Shown here: positions 26,518-35,488 of the stretch, piece after piece
How the letters are laid out: every line of letters begins with the position of its first letter
Position numbering within the stretch: position 1 is the first letter of the stretch
From: Bariatricus massiliensis
GTDB taxonomy: Bacteria > Bacillota > Clostridia > Lachnospirales > Lachnospiraceae
NCBI RefSeq assembly: GCF_900086725.1
Contig: NZ_LT574837.1
Coordinates: forward strand, 126,501-190,500
Direction of reading: 5' to 3'
DNA: 64,000 nt
Position numbers and translations under genes: made by a program
The notes under the pieces: generated by a model
Told to the model about the DNA's origin: nothing
The model's database searches: none
What the model saw: the letters and a program-made list of their open reading frames with translations, nothing else

Positions 26518-27495
26518 CTATAACTCTGTTTCACCTGCAAAATGACAGGCCACAAAATGATTGGGAGCAACCTCCTTCAATTCCGGCGCCTTCTGTCTGC
26601 AGCACTCCTGCGCTCTGGAGCACCGGTTCTGGAACTTACATCCGGCCGGTGCGTTGATCGGGCTGGGTACATCCCCCTCCAGTACGATTCGCTTCCTGTC
26701 GGTCTCGATATCCGGATCCGCAATCGGAATGGCGGACATCAGCGCCTCTGTATAAGGGTGCATCGGGTGGGAATACAGCTCCTCGGAATCCGCCAGCTCC
26801 ATGACTGCCCCCAGATACATGACCGCGACACGGTCTGAAATATGTTTGACCATGGCAAGGTCGTGGGCAATGAATAGATAGGTCAGTCCCAATTCCCGCT
26901 GGAAACGAATCAAAAGATTCGCAATCTGTGCCTGAATGGACACATCCAGCGCCGAAACCGGCTCATCACAGAGAATAAACTTCGGCTCTACCGCCAGCGC
27001 ACGGGCGATTCCTATTCGCTGGCGCTGTCCACCGGAAAACTCATGGATAAAACGGTTGGCATGCTCCTGATTCAAACCTACCATACGCAAAAGCTCTCCA
27101 ATCCGCTCCTGACGTTCTTTTTTTCCCGTATACAGGTGGTGGATATCCATTCCTTCCCCGATAATCTCGGCTACCGTCATACGTGGATTCAGAGAGGCGT
27201 AGGGATCTTGAAAGATGATCTGCACATCCTTTGAAAATGCCTTTCTCTCCGCACCCTTCAGGCTGTGGACATCTTTCCCGTTGTAGAGCACCTTCCCTTC
27301 CGTAGGCTTGTACATGCCCACACAAGTCCGTCCGCAGGTCGTCTTCCCACAGCCGGATTCCCCTACGACTCCCAGCGTTTCGCCGGGCATAATCTGGAAG
27401 GAAACGTCATCTACAGCTTTCAATATATCTTTTCCGCCTACCTGAAAATATTTCTTTAAACCTGTCACTTCCAACAGTGGTGCTTTACTGCTCAT
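26518..27495 (-). CDS. oligopeptide-type ABC transporter ATP-binding protein (OppF type), system 2
   Basis: ATPase of 325 residues. Walker A GESGCGKTT, signature FSGGQRQR, Walker B ILCDEPVSALD, switch FIAHD, and the C-terminal Opp extension with CKFQNRCSRAQECC. The frame is open to 27567 but the ATG at 27495 has GGAGG eight bases upstream and lies inside the end of the oppD-type gene (overlap of 11 bases), giving coupled translation. Confidence 0.92.
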   Translation of the reverse strand: MSSKAPLLEVTGLKKYFQVGGKDILKAVDDVSFQIMPGETLGVVGESGCGKTTCGRTCVGMYKPTEGKVLYNGKDVHSLKGAERKAFSKDVQIIFQDPYASLNPRMTVAEIIGEGMDIHHLYTGKKERQERIGELLRMVGLNQEHANRFIHEFSGGQRQRIGIARALAVEPKFILCDEPVSALDVSIQAQIANLLIRFQRELGLTYLFIAHDLAMVKHISDRVAVMYLGAVMELADSEELYSHPMHPYTEALMSAIPIADPDIETDRKRIVLEGDVPSPINAPAGCKFQNRCSRAQECCRQKAPELKEVAPNHFVACHFAGETEL

Positions 27496-28570
27496 TTGTC
27501 CTGCCTCCTCTTGTAAATGCAAATTTCTTGGCTTTCTCCAGAACCTCCTGCGGCGCGTCCTCCGCATAGAGCCAGCAGGCGGCGCTGTGCGTCCCGTCTT
27601 CTCCGAAGGCTTTCACCGGAGGCTCCTCTTCCAGACAAACATTCATGCATAATTCGCAACGCTTCGCAAACGGACATCCCTTCGGCGGCGCCACCAGATC
27701 CGGCGGCGTCCCCCGGATAGTCCGAAGCTCCTGCTTATTTTTCCAGTCGAGACGGGGCACGGCGCCAAGCAGCGCCCATGTATACGGATGCTTAGGCTCA
27801 TAGAAGATTTCTCCTTTTGTCCCCCGCTCAATAATTTTTCCCGCGTACATGACAGTAATCACGTCCGCGAATCCGGCCACCACTCCAAAGTCGTGGCTGA
27901 TCAATATTATGGACGTTCCGTCTTCATCCCTCAGCTTTTTCAAAAGCTCCATGATCTGGGCCTGAATCGTCACATCCAAGGCGGTAGTCGGTTCATCTGC
28001 AATCACGAGCCGTGGCTGACAGGCAACAGCCATCGCTATCATGGCACGCTGACGCATGCCTCCTGAGAATTCAAATGGGTATTGTTTGAACCGGCGCTCT
28101 GCATTGGGAATCCCTACCGCCCCGAGAAGTCGGATTGCCTCTTCCTTGGCGTCCTTTTTGCTCCATCCGTGAATACAAAGATTTTCCATAATCTGTTTTC
28201 CCACACGCATGGTAGGGTCAAGGGCCACCAGCGCGTCCTGAAATACCATGCTGCATTCTCCGCCGCGGTATTTTGACAACTCTTTCTTAGTCATGGCAGC
28301 CACATTCTTTCCGTCAAACAGAATCTTGCTTCCTTCCTTAATCTTGCCGGGCTTGCGGATCAGGGACATAATGGAGCGTGCCGTCACACTCTTTCCACAT
28401 CCTGACTCCCCGATGATCGCCATGATTTCACCCTGCTTTACGTCGAAGGATATCCCGCGTACAGACTGTACCTCCCCTGCATAAGTGTAATAAGAAACCC
28501 GAAGGTCCTCCACCTGAAGGAGGGGCTGATTCTTATTTATTTCTTTCTTTTCGTTTTGTTCTGACATCAT
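27485..28570 (-). CDS. oligopeptide-type ABC transporter ATP-binding protein (OppD type), system 2
   Basis: ATPase of 361 residues pairing with the OppF-type protein. Walker A GESGCGKSV, signature FSGGMRQR, Walker B VIADEPTTALD, switch LISHD, and C-terminal CPFAKRCELCMNVC. Two adjacent ATG codons (28570 and 28567) follow GGAGGG; the second has the better spacing, a difference of one residue. Part of oppA-B-C-D-F system 2. Confidence 0.92.
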   Translation of the reverse strand: MMSEQNEKKEINKNQPLLQVEDLRVSYYTYAGEVQSVRGISFDVKQGEIMAIIGESGCGKSVTARSIMSLIRKPGKIKEGSKILFDGKNVAAMTKKELSKYRGGECSMVFQDALVALDPTMRVGKQIMENLCIHGWSKKDAKEEAIRLLGAVGIPNAERRFKQYPFEFSGGMRQRAMIAMAVACQPRLVIADEPTTALDVTIQAQIMELLKKLRDEDGTSIILISHDFGVVAGFADVITVMYAGKIIERGTKGEIFYEPKHPYTWALLGAVPRLDWKNKQELRTIRGTPPDLVAPPKGCPFAKRCELCMNVCLEEEPPVKAFGEDGTHSAACWLYAEDAPQEVLEKAKKFAFTRGGRTNEQ

Positions 28571-28578
28571 ATTCCCTC

Positions 28579-29517
28579 CTAATTACGAAGCTGGGGATCC
28601 AGCGCGTCACGCAGTGCGTCCCCGATGACATTAAATGAAAGTACCAGAAGGCTCAGAAGTACACATGGCACTACGAGCTGGTACGGGTAAAACGCCATAG
28701 CGGTCTGTCCCTGCGCCAGCATGGAGCCTAAGCTGAAGTTGGGCGGCATCAGGCCGATTCCCAAGAAGGAAAGGGAGGATTCGCTGAATATAACGCTGGG
28801 GATGGCCTGTGCCATTTCCAGAATCAAAAGGCCTACGGTGTTCGGAAGCAGATGCTTCACGATTCTATGGGCATTGGAACTGCCCAGCGCTTTAGATGCC
28901 AGCACATATTCGCTTTCTTTCAGTTTCAGAAGCTGCCCCCGGACCAGCCGCGCAGTGCCCGTCCAAGAAGAAAAGCTGAGTGCGAACAAAAGCTGTATGT
29001 ATCCATTTCCAAATACGACCAAGAGCAGTGTGACCAAAATCAAGTTGGGCAGACAGCTTAATACTTCCACGATACGCATCATAATCTCGTCCACGATACC
29101 GCCCACCGTCGCCATAATGGCGCCGTACAGACAGCCGATTACAAGCTGTACCACAGAGGCTACTGCCGCAACAAGCAGGGAGGCCCGAAGCCCTACCCAC
29201 GCACGGGCAAATAAATCACGCCCCATGGAGTCTGTTCCGAACCAGTATTTAGAATTCGGAGCAATATTTTTCTCTCCCCCGGCTATGGTAATGTAATCCT
29301 TGCCGGATATAATCGGTCCTAAAATGGACATGATAATCATGACTACCAAGATAACCAAAAAGAACATGGCTACCTTATTTTTATAGAAACGCCGCGCCGC
29401 ATCTGCCCAGTATCCGATATTTTTGCGGACCACCTCATCACCTTGCAGTGTCTCTTGATCTACGAACGCATATCTTTCGGATGCCGGCAGCTTTACAGAA
29501 TTCGTCTTACTATTCAT
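28579..29517 (-). CDS. oligopeptide-type ABC transporter permease (OppC type), system 2
   Basis: Permease of 312 residues with six membrane segments; OppC_N region (ADAARRFYKNKVAMFFLV), loop GTDSMGRDLFARAWVG, coupling loop ASKALGSSNAHRIVKHLLPN. Eight bases separate its stop from the next ATG and twelve its start from the OppB-type stop, so it lies in a compact operon. Confidence 0.9.
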   Translation of the reverse strand: MNSKTNSVKLPASERYAFVDQETLQGDEVVRKNIGYWADAARRFYKNKVAMFFLVILVVMIIMSILGPIISGKDYITIAGGEKNIAPNSKYWFGTDSMGRDLFARAWVGLRASLLVAAVASVVQLVIGCLYGAIMATVGGIVDEIMMRIVEVLSCLPNLILVTLLLVVFGNGYIQLLFALSFSSWTGTARLVRGQLLKLKESEYVLASKALGSSNAHRIVKHLLPNTVGLLILEMAQAIPSVIFSESSLSFLGIGLMPPNFSLGSMLAQGQTAMAFYPYQLVVPCVLLSLLVLSFNVIGDALRDALDPQLRN

Positions 29518-29529
29518 CGGTACCCCTCC

Positions 29530-30492
29530 TTAATCCTTCTTATTGATAATCTTGATACGCGGATCTACGATTCCATACAATATATCCGTGATAAAGATAG
29601 ATACAATCGTGATTGTACTGTAAAATACCGTCATTCCTAAAATCATGGGGATATCTCTGCCCGTAACACTTCTGACATAATAACTGCCGACTCCGGGTAT
29701 TCCGAATACGCTCTCAATGAACAGAGAACCTGCCAGCACTCCCGCTATGGTTCCGGGAAGAAATGTGATAATCGGAATGAACGAGTTCCGCACTACATGG
29801 TGGAGCACTACCTTTGATTCCGACATACCGATGGCACGGGCCGTCGTCGTACATTCCTGATAAATCGAATCCAGCATGGCTATTTTTGTAGTACGCGCAT
29901 ATCCTGCCACATAGAACAAGGCTCCCGCAATGGTGGGAAGAATCGTGTACTCCCAGCCTCCGAACCACATATCAACGCCCTTTGGCCAGCCGATGATCGG
30001 CAGATGGAAAATCCCTGCGTCCCCGGCACAATACAGCTGCAGAACAAGCGCAATTACAAGGGACGGAACCGAAGTCACGAACATACAGAATATCAAAATT
30101 CCGTAGTCCACCGGCCCACCCCGCTTCATAGCGGCAATGATGCCCAGCATGATTCCAATAAGTACACCAAGCACAATCTGCTGTGAATTCAAACGTATCG
30201 TCGCCGGCAGCCTTGTTGCCAAAATCTTCTGTACCGTATCTCCAGACTTCACGATAGATTCGCCGAAATCTCCGTGGAGCGCATTTTTCAGCGTCACTAC
30301 ATATCGCTCGACTACTGGCTTATCGTAGCCGTATTTTTCAATCACACGTTCCTGCGCCGCCTTGGGCAGCTTGACGATCTTAGCCGTCAATGCATTGCCG
30401 GGAATAGACGCCAGCGCAAAGAATGTCCCTGTAAATACAAGGAACAGTGTGATAATCATGTAAAGAAATCTCCGTAATAGGAATTTCCCCAT
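29530..30492 (-). CDS. oligopeptide-type ABC transporter permease (OppB type), system 2
   Basis: Permease of 320 residues, N-terminus GKFLLRRFLYMIITLFLVFTGTFFALASIPGN typical of OppB/DppB; coupling loop ARAIGMSESKVVLHHVVRN. The ATG at 30492 is chosen with AGGAGGTGGCAGGTG ahead; the GTG directly before it is also in frame. A hairpin terminator-like element sits between it and the binding-protein gene. Confidence 0.9.
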   Translation of the reverse strand: MGKFLLRRFLYMIITLFLVFTGTFFALASIPGNALTAKIVKLPKAAQERVIEKYGYDKPVVERYVVTLKNALHGDFGESIVKSGDTVQKILATRLPATIRLNSQQIVLGVLIGIMLGIIAAMKRGGPVDYGILIFCMFVTSVPSLVIALVLQLYCAGDAGIFHLPIIGWPKGVDMWFGGWEYTILPTIAGALFYVAGYARTTKIAMLDSIYQECTTTARAIGMSESKVVLHHVVRNSFIPIITFLPGTIAGVLAGSLFIESVFGIPGVGSYYVRSVTGRDIPMILGMTVFYSTITIVSIFITDILYGIVDPRIKIINKKD

Positions 30493-30517
30493 CACCTGCC
30501 ACCTCCTGTTTTTTCAT

Positions 30518-30560
30518 AAAAAACGTGCGGATAACCTGTCATTTCCCTGCTATCCGCACG
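30518..30560 (-). terminator. intra-operon terminator after oppA-type gene 2
   Basis: Ten-base-pair perfect stem (30524-30533 with 30551-30560) and a TTTTTT run on the minus strand. It lies between the binding-protein gene and the permeases, so most transcripts probably end here and readthrough makes the rest. Confidence 0.8.
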
Positions 30561-30574
30561 CTGTCGTTACTTTT

Positions 30575-32293
30575 TTACTCTTCTATATAAGCATATTTGT
30601 AATCCCAGTCAAGACCAAGTGTTCCCTGAAGAATCTGTGCGCCCTTAAAGTCGTTGCTAAGGAAGATTTCAATCGGTGAAACGTAAATCGGTGTCAGAAC
30701 TGCTTCATCACACAATATCTGCTCACATTTTCTATATAACTCTGCACGTTCTGCGGTGTCGATCGTTGATTTTGCCTGCTCAACAAGGGAATCATACTCT
30801 TCGCTGGAGAATTTCTGAACGTTGGAACTTCCACCCGTTACGAACATATCGATGTATGTCATTGGCTCGTTGTAATCTGGAGTCCAGCCGTTGACACTGA
30901 TATCCCAGTCCTCGCCGTTTACCTCTGTTCCGTACTGTGCCCAGTCAGCTAATACCTTAAGTTCAAGGTTGATTCCAAGCATTTTCTCGATGCTCTGCTG
31001 ATAGAACTCCTGCACCTGAAGTGCCTTTGATGTGTCGCCGTAGCACAGGTAGGAAATGGTGTATTTGCTCAAATCATCTGTCTGTAATCCCAGCTCGGTA
31101 AGTCCTTCTTTGAAGAGTGCCTGTAACGCTTCTTTATTTCCGCGGTATGCCTTTCCTTCATCCTCCCATAGCCCGTCGTCGCCTACCTGTGAACGGTAGG
31201 ATGAATCTCCAAGGGTGATACTCTCCGGTACGAAGGTATTGGCCTGTGTGCCAGTTCCGTAGATTGTATCGCAGATTTCCTGTCCGTCGATAGCGTATCC
31301 GACTGCTTTACGGATTTTGGCGTTGCCCATCAGCCCGCTCGGTCCACCGTTCATCTGGAAGCTCATCCACCACGGTCCGACTTTATCATTGTGCACCTGA
31401 GTGATTTCACCATTTTCGGCCAATTCTTTGTATTTGTCCAGATACTCGCCGGATGTATTCTGTGTGGAAACGAAATCTCCCTGCAGGAACATCTGGTCAA
31501 TTGTTGTCGCCTCGTCTACATAAGTCATATCGATTTGGGAAAGCTTCACACTGTCCGCATCCCAGTATTCCTCATTCTTTTCCAGCACGGCGGTATCTTT
31601 GTCGCTCCACTGTGTAATCTTAAACGGGCCGGAGAATACCATGCCGTCGATGGATGTTCCGTAGTTCTCGCCCACACTCTCAACAATGTCTCTGCGGAGC
31701 GGGAAAAATACTGCATTTGCCAGTTTATCCTTAAATGCCGAATCCACAGCAGTCAAAGTATATTCTACTGTCATGTCGTCAATCGCTTTAACGCCGACTG
31801 TGGAGAAGTCATCTGTCTTACCGTCGTAGTAATCCTGTGCTCCCACCAGTCCCCATGCGAAGAATGCACCGTTGCATACAAGTTCCGGATTTAACAGTCT
31901 CTCTACTGCAAAGACATAATCATCTGCTGTGACCGGTTCTCCGTCACTCCAGTTATTTTCACGAAGTTTAACAGTATATGTAAGTCCGTCCTCTGAGATA
32001 GTACAGTCGGAAGCTCCGGCGTTTTCAAGAATGGCATCTCCATCCTCGTTTATCTTGTAACGGAACAATCCTTCCATGACATTCGACAGAATGGTAGCAC
32101 TGGCAGTATCACTACACTGTGCGGTATCAAATGTACGAAGGTCAATCTGTATTGCGCCAATAACTTGTCCCTCGTCTCCTTTGGCCCCGCCAGATGTTTC
32201 TTTTGATTTGTCCGAGCCTCCACAGCCTGTCAGCAGCGTTGTAAGCGTAAGAGTAGCTGCCAATGCGATTGCTCCAAGTTTTTTCTTTCTCAT
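30575..32293 (-). CDS. substrate-binding lipoprotein (SBP family 5), system 2
   Basis: Extracellular binding lipoprotein of 572 residues, signal peptide with lipobox LLTGC near residue 24, a Gly/Ser/Lys linker, then the SBP_bac_5 fold (YTVKLRENNWSDGEPVTADDYVFAVERLL). AAGGAG lies 8-10 bases before the ATG. It is about as similar in layout to system 1 as to any Opp/Dpp protein, but it starts a separate operon with its own promoter (32387-32415) beside glycosidase genes, so a glycosylated peptide or oligosaccharide ligand is possible. Confidence 0.93.
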   Translation of the reverse strand: MRKKKLGAIALAATLTLTTLLTGCGGSDKSKETSGGAKGDEGQVIGAIQIDLRTFDTAQCSDTASATILSNVMEGLFRYKINEDGDAILENAGASDCTISEDGLTYTVKLRENNWSDGEPVTADDYVFAVERLLNPELVCNGAFFAWGLVGAQDYYDGKTDDFSTVGVKAIDDMTVEYTLTAVDSAFKDKLANAVFFPLRRDIVESVGENYGTSIDGMVFSGPFKITQWSDKDTAVLEKNEEYWDADSVKLSQIDMTYVDEATTIDQMFLQGDFVSTQNTSGEYLDKYKELAENGEITQVHNDKVGPWWMSFQMNGGPSGLMGNAKIRKAVGYAIDGQEICDTIYGTGTQANTFVPESITLGDSSYRSQVGDDGLWEDEGKAYRGNKEALQALFKEGLTELGLQTDDLSKYTISYLCYGDTSKALQVQEFYQQSIEKMLGINLELKVLADWAQYGTEVNGEDWDISVNGWTPDYNEPMTYIDMFVTGGSSNVQKFSSEEYDSLVEQAKSTIDTAERAELYRKCEQILCDEAVLTPIYVSPIEIFLSNDFKGAQILQGTLGLDWDYKYAYIEE

Positions 32294-32365
32294 CCTTTTC
32301 TTTCTCCTTTCGTGTCATCCACCTATATACCACCGTAGTCCCTTTTTCGTGTACATGAACTTTTT

Positions 32366-32379
32366 TTCATAACTACGAT
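32366..32379. promoter_or_regulatory. putative operator TTCATAACTACGAT
   Basis: Lies eight bases downstream of the -10 box of the importer promoter. Eleven of fourteen bases match the perfect palindrome at 35340-35353 in front of GH127, and both are followed by a T-rich run. Candidate site for the XRE-cupin regulator. Confidence 0.4.
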
Positions 32380-32386
32380 TTTTATT

Positions 32387-32415
32387 ATTTTATCACTGGA
32401 GCAAAGCATTGTCAA
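32387..32415 (-). promoter_or_regulatory. promoter of importer operon 2
   Basis: Minus-strand TTGACA (32410-32415), 17-base spacer, TAAAAT (32387-32392), about 95 bases before the binding-protein start. Confidence 0.8.
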
Positions 32416-32486
32416 TAGTTATATATTTTTTTGATTATTTATTATTTTTTTGGATATTTCGCTTAGTTTTAATCCACGTTCTCAGA

Positions 32487-33047
32487 CTAAATACCTTGAA
32501 TCTGGTACACCCAAAAGCTCTCGCAGATTTCCTCATGCTCATTCATAATGGCATGAGGCCTGTTGGCCTCGATATAGATGGAATCTCCTTTTTTTAGATG
32601 ATGCTTCTCCCCCTCAATGTCAACGGTCAGCACCCCTTCAATCACAGTTCCCATCTCATCATACAGATGACGGAAACTGTCCGTATGGCTTGGTTTCCCC
32701 GGTTCAATGGTAATATACTCGTATTTCTGTTTCCGTCCAAATTCAATCATTTCCATCTTTTGATTCAACTCAGGAATCTGGACGACCCGCTGTTCCTCCT
32801 TCCGGACAATCAGCTTCTTCGTGGTATTGGACGTCAAGAGCCATGCCGGCTCCACTCTTAACACCTCACATATATTCATGAGATTGTTGATTGTAAGGCT
32901 GGTCTTATCCTGCTCTACCGTACTCAAATACCCCACCGACAATCCGGTATACTCCGCCATCATCTTGATGGTATATCCCTTCTCCTTGCGGAGCTGCTTA
33001 ATTTTCGCACCGATATTCTGTTCTTCTACATCTCTCTGCTCTTCCAT
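32487..33047 (-). CDS. XRE-family regulator with C-terminal cupin domain
   Basis: DNA-binding regulator of 186 residues. N-terminal helix-turn-helix at about residues 12-66 (GAKIKQLRKEKGYTIKMMAEYTGLSVGYLSTVEQDKTS), then a cupin domain (about 105-183) with HTDSFRHLYDEMGTVIEGVLTVDIEGE and a Gly-Asp-Ser turn, which in this group often binds a small ligand. The ATG is two bases after the GH127 stop, with its ribosome site inside GH127, so the two genes are one unit. It probably controls GH127 and the importer through the sites at 35340 and 32366. Confidence 0.9.
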   Translation of the reverse strand: MEEQRDVEEQNIGAKIKQLRKEKGYTIKMMAEYTGLSVGYLSTVEQDKTSLTINNLMNICEVLRVEPAWLLTSNTTKKLIVRKEEQRVVQIPELNQKMEMIEFGRKQKYEYITIEPGKPSHTDSFRHLYDEMGTVIEGVLTVDIEGEKHHLKKGDSIYIEANRPHAIMNEHEEICESFWVYQIQGI

Positions 33048-33049
33048 AC

Positions 33050-35320
33050 TTACCGCCTTTCATTTTTCTTGAAATACAAATGATAACTTTCCTTGTCCAC
33101 ACAGCAGAACGGAACCCACTCCATTCCACTAAGTTTTTCTTCGTCCGGCAGTTCCATCATCTCCTCTTCTTCCGACAGCGCCGCAAGTATATAGGGTCCG
33201 TAAAATACGGACACGATATCCGGGCAGTCCGGTGTGGCCTCAATGTGGAAATTGCAGCTGAATTCTATATCAATCTGCTGCTTCTCCCCGCCTGCCTCCA
33301 GCGTGATTTGGATATACCCGTCTTCTTCCGCATATGTAAGGCTTGGTTTTCCATTCACGAAAACATGGTACTCGTCTGCATTCCATGACGGTCTGCGCAC
33401 CCGTATCACGGTATCTCCCATAGCCTTGGCTTCCATAGGCCAAACGGCAAGAGAGACCTTGCCCGGATTCTTCATCTCTGTTTGAAGCTCCGCGCAGATT
33501 CCTTTTTCTTCCCATTCCAGCTTCGAAGGGATAAACAGATTGACATACAGTACGTCATCTTCTCTGTAATAAATGGAATCGATATATTTAGACTGGCTCT
33601 CCAACCCGGTTCCATGGCAGCATGAATTCTCGTCGTCGAACTCCTTGCTGCTTCCCGGCGCAAGAGGCATAAAATAGGTGTTGGCTCCTGTTACCGCTTT
33701 ATCCGTCGACGCCACCGTGTGATTCAGCACCGTCCTCTCATAATAGTCCATCATTTTGACATCGGGTTCGTATTGATAAAGCTGCTGTGTCAGCTTCAGC
33801 ATATTGTAGGATGCGCAGCTCTCCGCGGAACTCTTTGTCAAGCGTCTCCCAATCTCTTTTACGGGGTGGAACATCTCCGCCTCCCCAGTACCTCCGATGG
33901 CATAGATATGCCCCTTTGTGACGGCGTCCCAAAAATACCGGGCAATGTCGTAGTAGTTCTTTTCCCCCGTGACCTCAAAAATCTTCATTGCACCGATAAT
34001 CTGCGGGATATGTTGATTGGCGTGAAGTCCGCTCAGTGCGTCGACCTGCATCTCCATAGGCAGGAACAGCTTTTCATTGTCAAACATTCTGGCCGCTGCC
34101 AAATGGTCTGCTTTACCGGTCTCTTCATAGAGGGCAGCGAGGCTCTCATTGATTCCTCCAATCTCCCCTGCAATGTACATGCTCCACATTTTGTCCCGCT
34201 GCTCTTTTGTCAGTCTGGCCAGTCTATTGTAAGTCCAATCTCCAATCTTGTCCGCAATTTCAAGAGCCTCTTTTAGGCCCGCAAATCTCCAGCAGTCCAA
34301 GAGACCTGCCAAAATTTTGTGCAGTGTATAATAGGGTGCCCAAATGGTGGGATAGACAGTATAGACCTCCAGCAAGTCAAACTGCTCTTCCGAGTATCCG
34401 CTTAAGAATCCGTATTTCGTGTTCCCCGATGCGGCAAAGGCATCCTGACACTTTTTAAGTTCTCCCACCATATAGCGCGCTTTCTCCAGAATCTTGTCGT
34501 CGGCAGTGGCATGGTAGCACAGTGCCAGCGCGGATAAATAGTGTCCGGTAGTGTGTCCTCTTAACTGGGAATCGGGTGCGTCCCATCCAATCATCTGTGG
34601 TGCATCCTTCGTATCCAGTCCGGCCGCCTCTCTGAAATTGTACAGCATCTGATCGTCGTCTGTCGTCAGCAGAACTTGATGCATTCTCTCCTGCGCATCA
34701 TAAAAAACGCTTCCCGATTCCAAAAAAACTCTGCTTTTCTGATTAGGAGCCGCAAGGCTCTGCAGTCTGGGTGTCTTGTCTCTGTGGGCCGTCTCCAGAA
34801 CTTCCACAGCATCAACGAGAGCCTCCGCCTGCTGCAGCGCCCCCTCGACTGTCCCTTTTATGCTGGTCTCCCCCACATCGGAAAGACACTGCCTGCGCCC
34901 GCCTTCCCAGCTCACACTGCGCATAATCGTATCCCCGTCTTCTGTCTCCACCGGTATAGATTCCGGCAGATAAAAATCTTCCTTCACCTTTACCTGCTTG
35001 TGAACTGTATAGATTTTCCGGATTCGCAGCTCTTTCTTCTCCTGAAGTATTGTAACCTCGTAGACCTTTTTCTCTGATACCTCCCCGTGGGCAAAAGTGG
35101 CCGTAAGTTCTACCGTCCGGTTTCCCATACCAAAGGCTGGCCGCCTGACTGTTCCGTCCGGCTTCAAAAGTCCTTCATGGTTAGACTCCCATGTGATGCT
35201 GGAGCCATATTCGCCAGTCAATGGCAGCTTCAAATCAAACTCCACCGTATTCAGATTGCCTAGGTATAGATTCTTTTTGTCATACTCTACAATTTCTCTG
35301 TCAGTCAACTTATTTTTCAT
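33050..35320 (-). CDS. GH127 (DUF1680) beta-L-arabinofuranosidase homologue
   Basis: Cytosolic glycosidase-like protein of 756 residues, no signal peptide. About 170 N-terminal residues form Ig-like beta repeats (SITWESNHEGLLKPDG); the alpha/alpha barrel follows. The zinc site of GH127 is complete: Glu500 and Cys502 in SAESCAS and the pair Cys567-Cys568 in ENSCCHGTG, corresponding to Glu338, Cys340, Cys417 and Cys418 of Bifidobacterium HypBA1, where one Cys is the nucleophile. HypBA1 cleaves beta-L-arabinofuranose from hydroxyproline-linked arabinosides. Other DUF1680 families differ in substrate, so activity is inferred. AAAAGGAG precedes the ATG. Confidence 0.87.
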   Translation of the reverse strand: MKNKLTDREIVEYDKKNLYLGNLNTVEFDLKLPLTGEYGSSITWESNHEGLLKPDGTVRRPAFGMGNRTVELTATFAHGEVSEKKVYEVTILQEKKELRIRKIYTVHKQVKVKEDFYLPESIPVETEDGDTIMRSVSWEGGRRQCLSDVGETSIKGTVEGALQQAEALVDAVEVLETAHRDKTPRLQSLAAPNQKSRVFLESGSVFYDAQERMHQVLLTTDDDQMLYNFREAAGLDTKDAPQMIGWDAPDSQLRGHTTGHYLSALALCYHATADDKILEKARYMVGELKKCQDAFAASGNTKYGFLSGYSEEQFDLLEVYTVYPTIWAPYYTLHKILAGLLDCWRFAGLKEALEIADKIGDWTYNRLARLTKEQRDKMWSMYIAGEIGGINESLAALYEETGKADHLAAARMFDNEKLFLPMEMQVDALSGLHANQHIPQIIGAMKIFEVTGEKNYYDIARYFWDAVTKGHIYAIGGTGEAEMFHPVKEIGRRLTKSSAESCASYNMLKLTQQLYQYEPDVKMMDYYERTVLNHTVASTDKAVTGANTYFMPLAPGSSKEFDDENSCCHGTGLESQSKYIDSIYYREDDVLYVNLFIPSKLEWEEKGICAELQTEMKNPGKVSLAVWPMEAKAMGDTVIRVRRPSWNADEYHVFVNGKPSLTYAEEDGYIQITLEAGGEKQQIDIEFSCNFHIEATPDCPDIVSVFYGPYILAALSEEEEMMELPDEEKLSGMEWVPFCCVDKESYHLYFKKNERR

Positions 35321-35339
35321 AGCTTCTCCTTTTCAAAAG

Positions 35340-35353
35340 TTCATAATTATGAA
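35340..35353. promoter_or_regulatory. perfect palindrome TTCATAATTATGAA, putative operator
   Basis: A 14-base perfect palindrome between the GH127 promoter and its ribosome site. A degenerate copy sits at the same side of the importer promoter (32366-32379). Confidence 0.5.
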
Positions 35354-35372
35354 TTTTTTATTGTTTTATATG

Positions 35373-35401
35373 AATATAGCATATTCTTCCTGTTCAGGCA
35401 A
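35373..35401 (-). promoter_or_regulatory. promoter of the GH127-regulator unit
   Basis: Minus-strand TTGCCT (35396-35401), 17-base spacer, TATATT (35373-35378), about 50 bases before GH127. The -35 box is moderate. Confidence 0.55.
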
Positions 35402-35404
35402 GGA

Positions 35405-35446
35405 CAAAAAAGAACCATACACCGGTAAAATCCAGTGCATGGTTCT
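35405..35446 (-). terminator. rho-independent terminator of rpoBC
   Basis: Fifteen-base-pair stem with two mismatches or G-U pairs (35411-35425 with 35432-35446), then TTTTTTGT on the minus strand, 43 bases after the rpoC stop. Confidence 0.9.
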
Positions 35447-35488
35447 CTTGATTGTATATACCATGGAGCGCTATGCCCCTGTATCATA

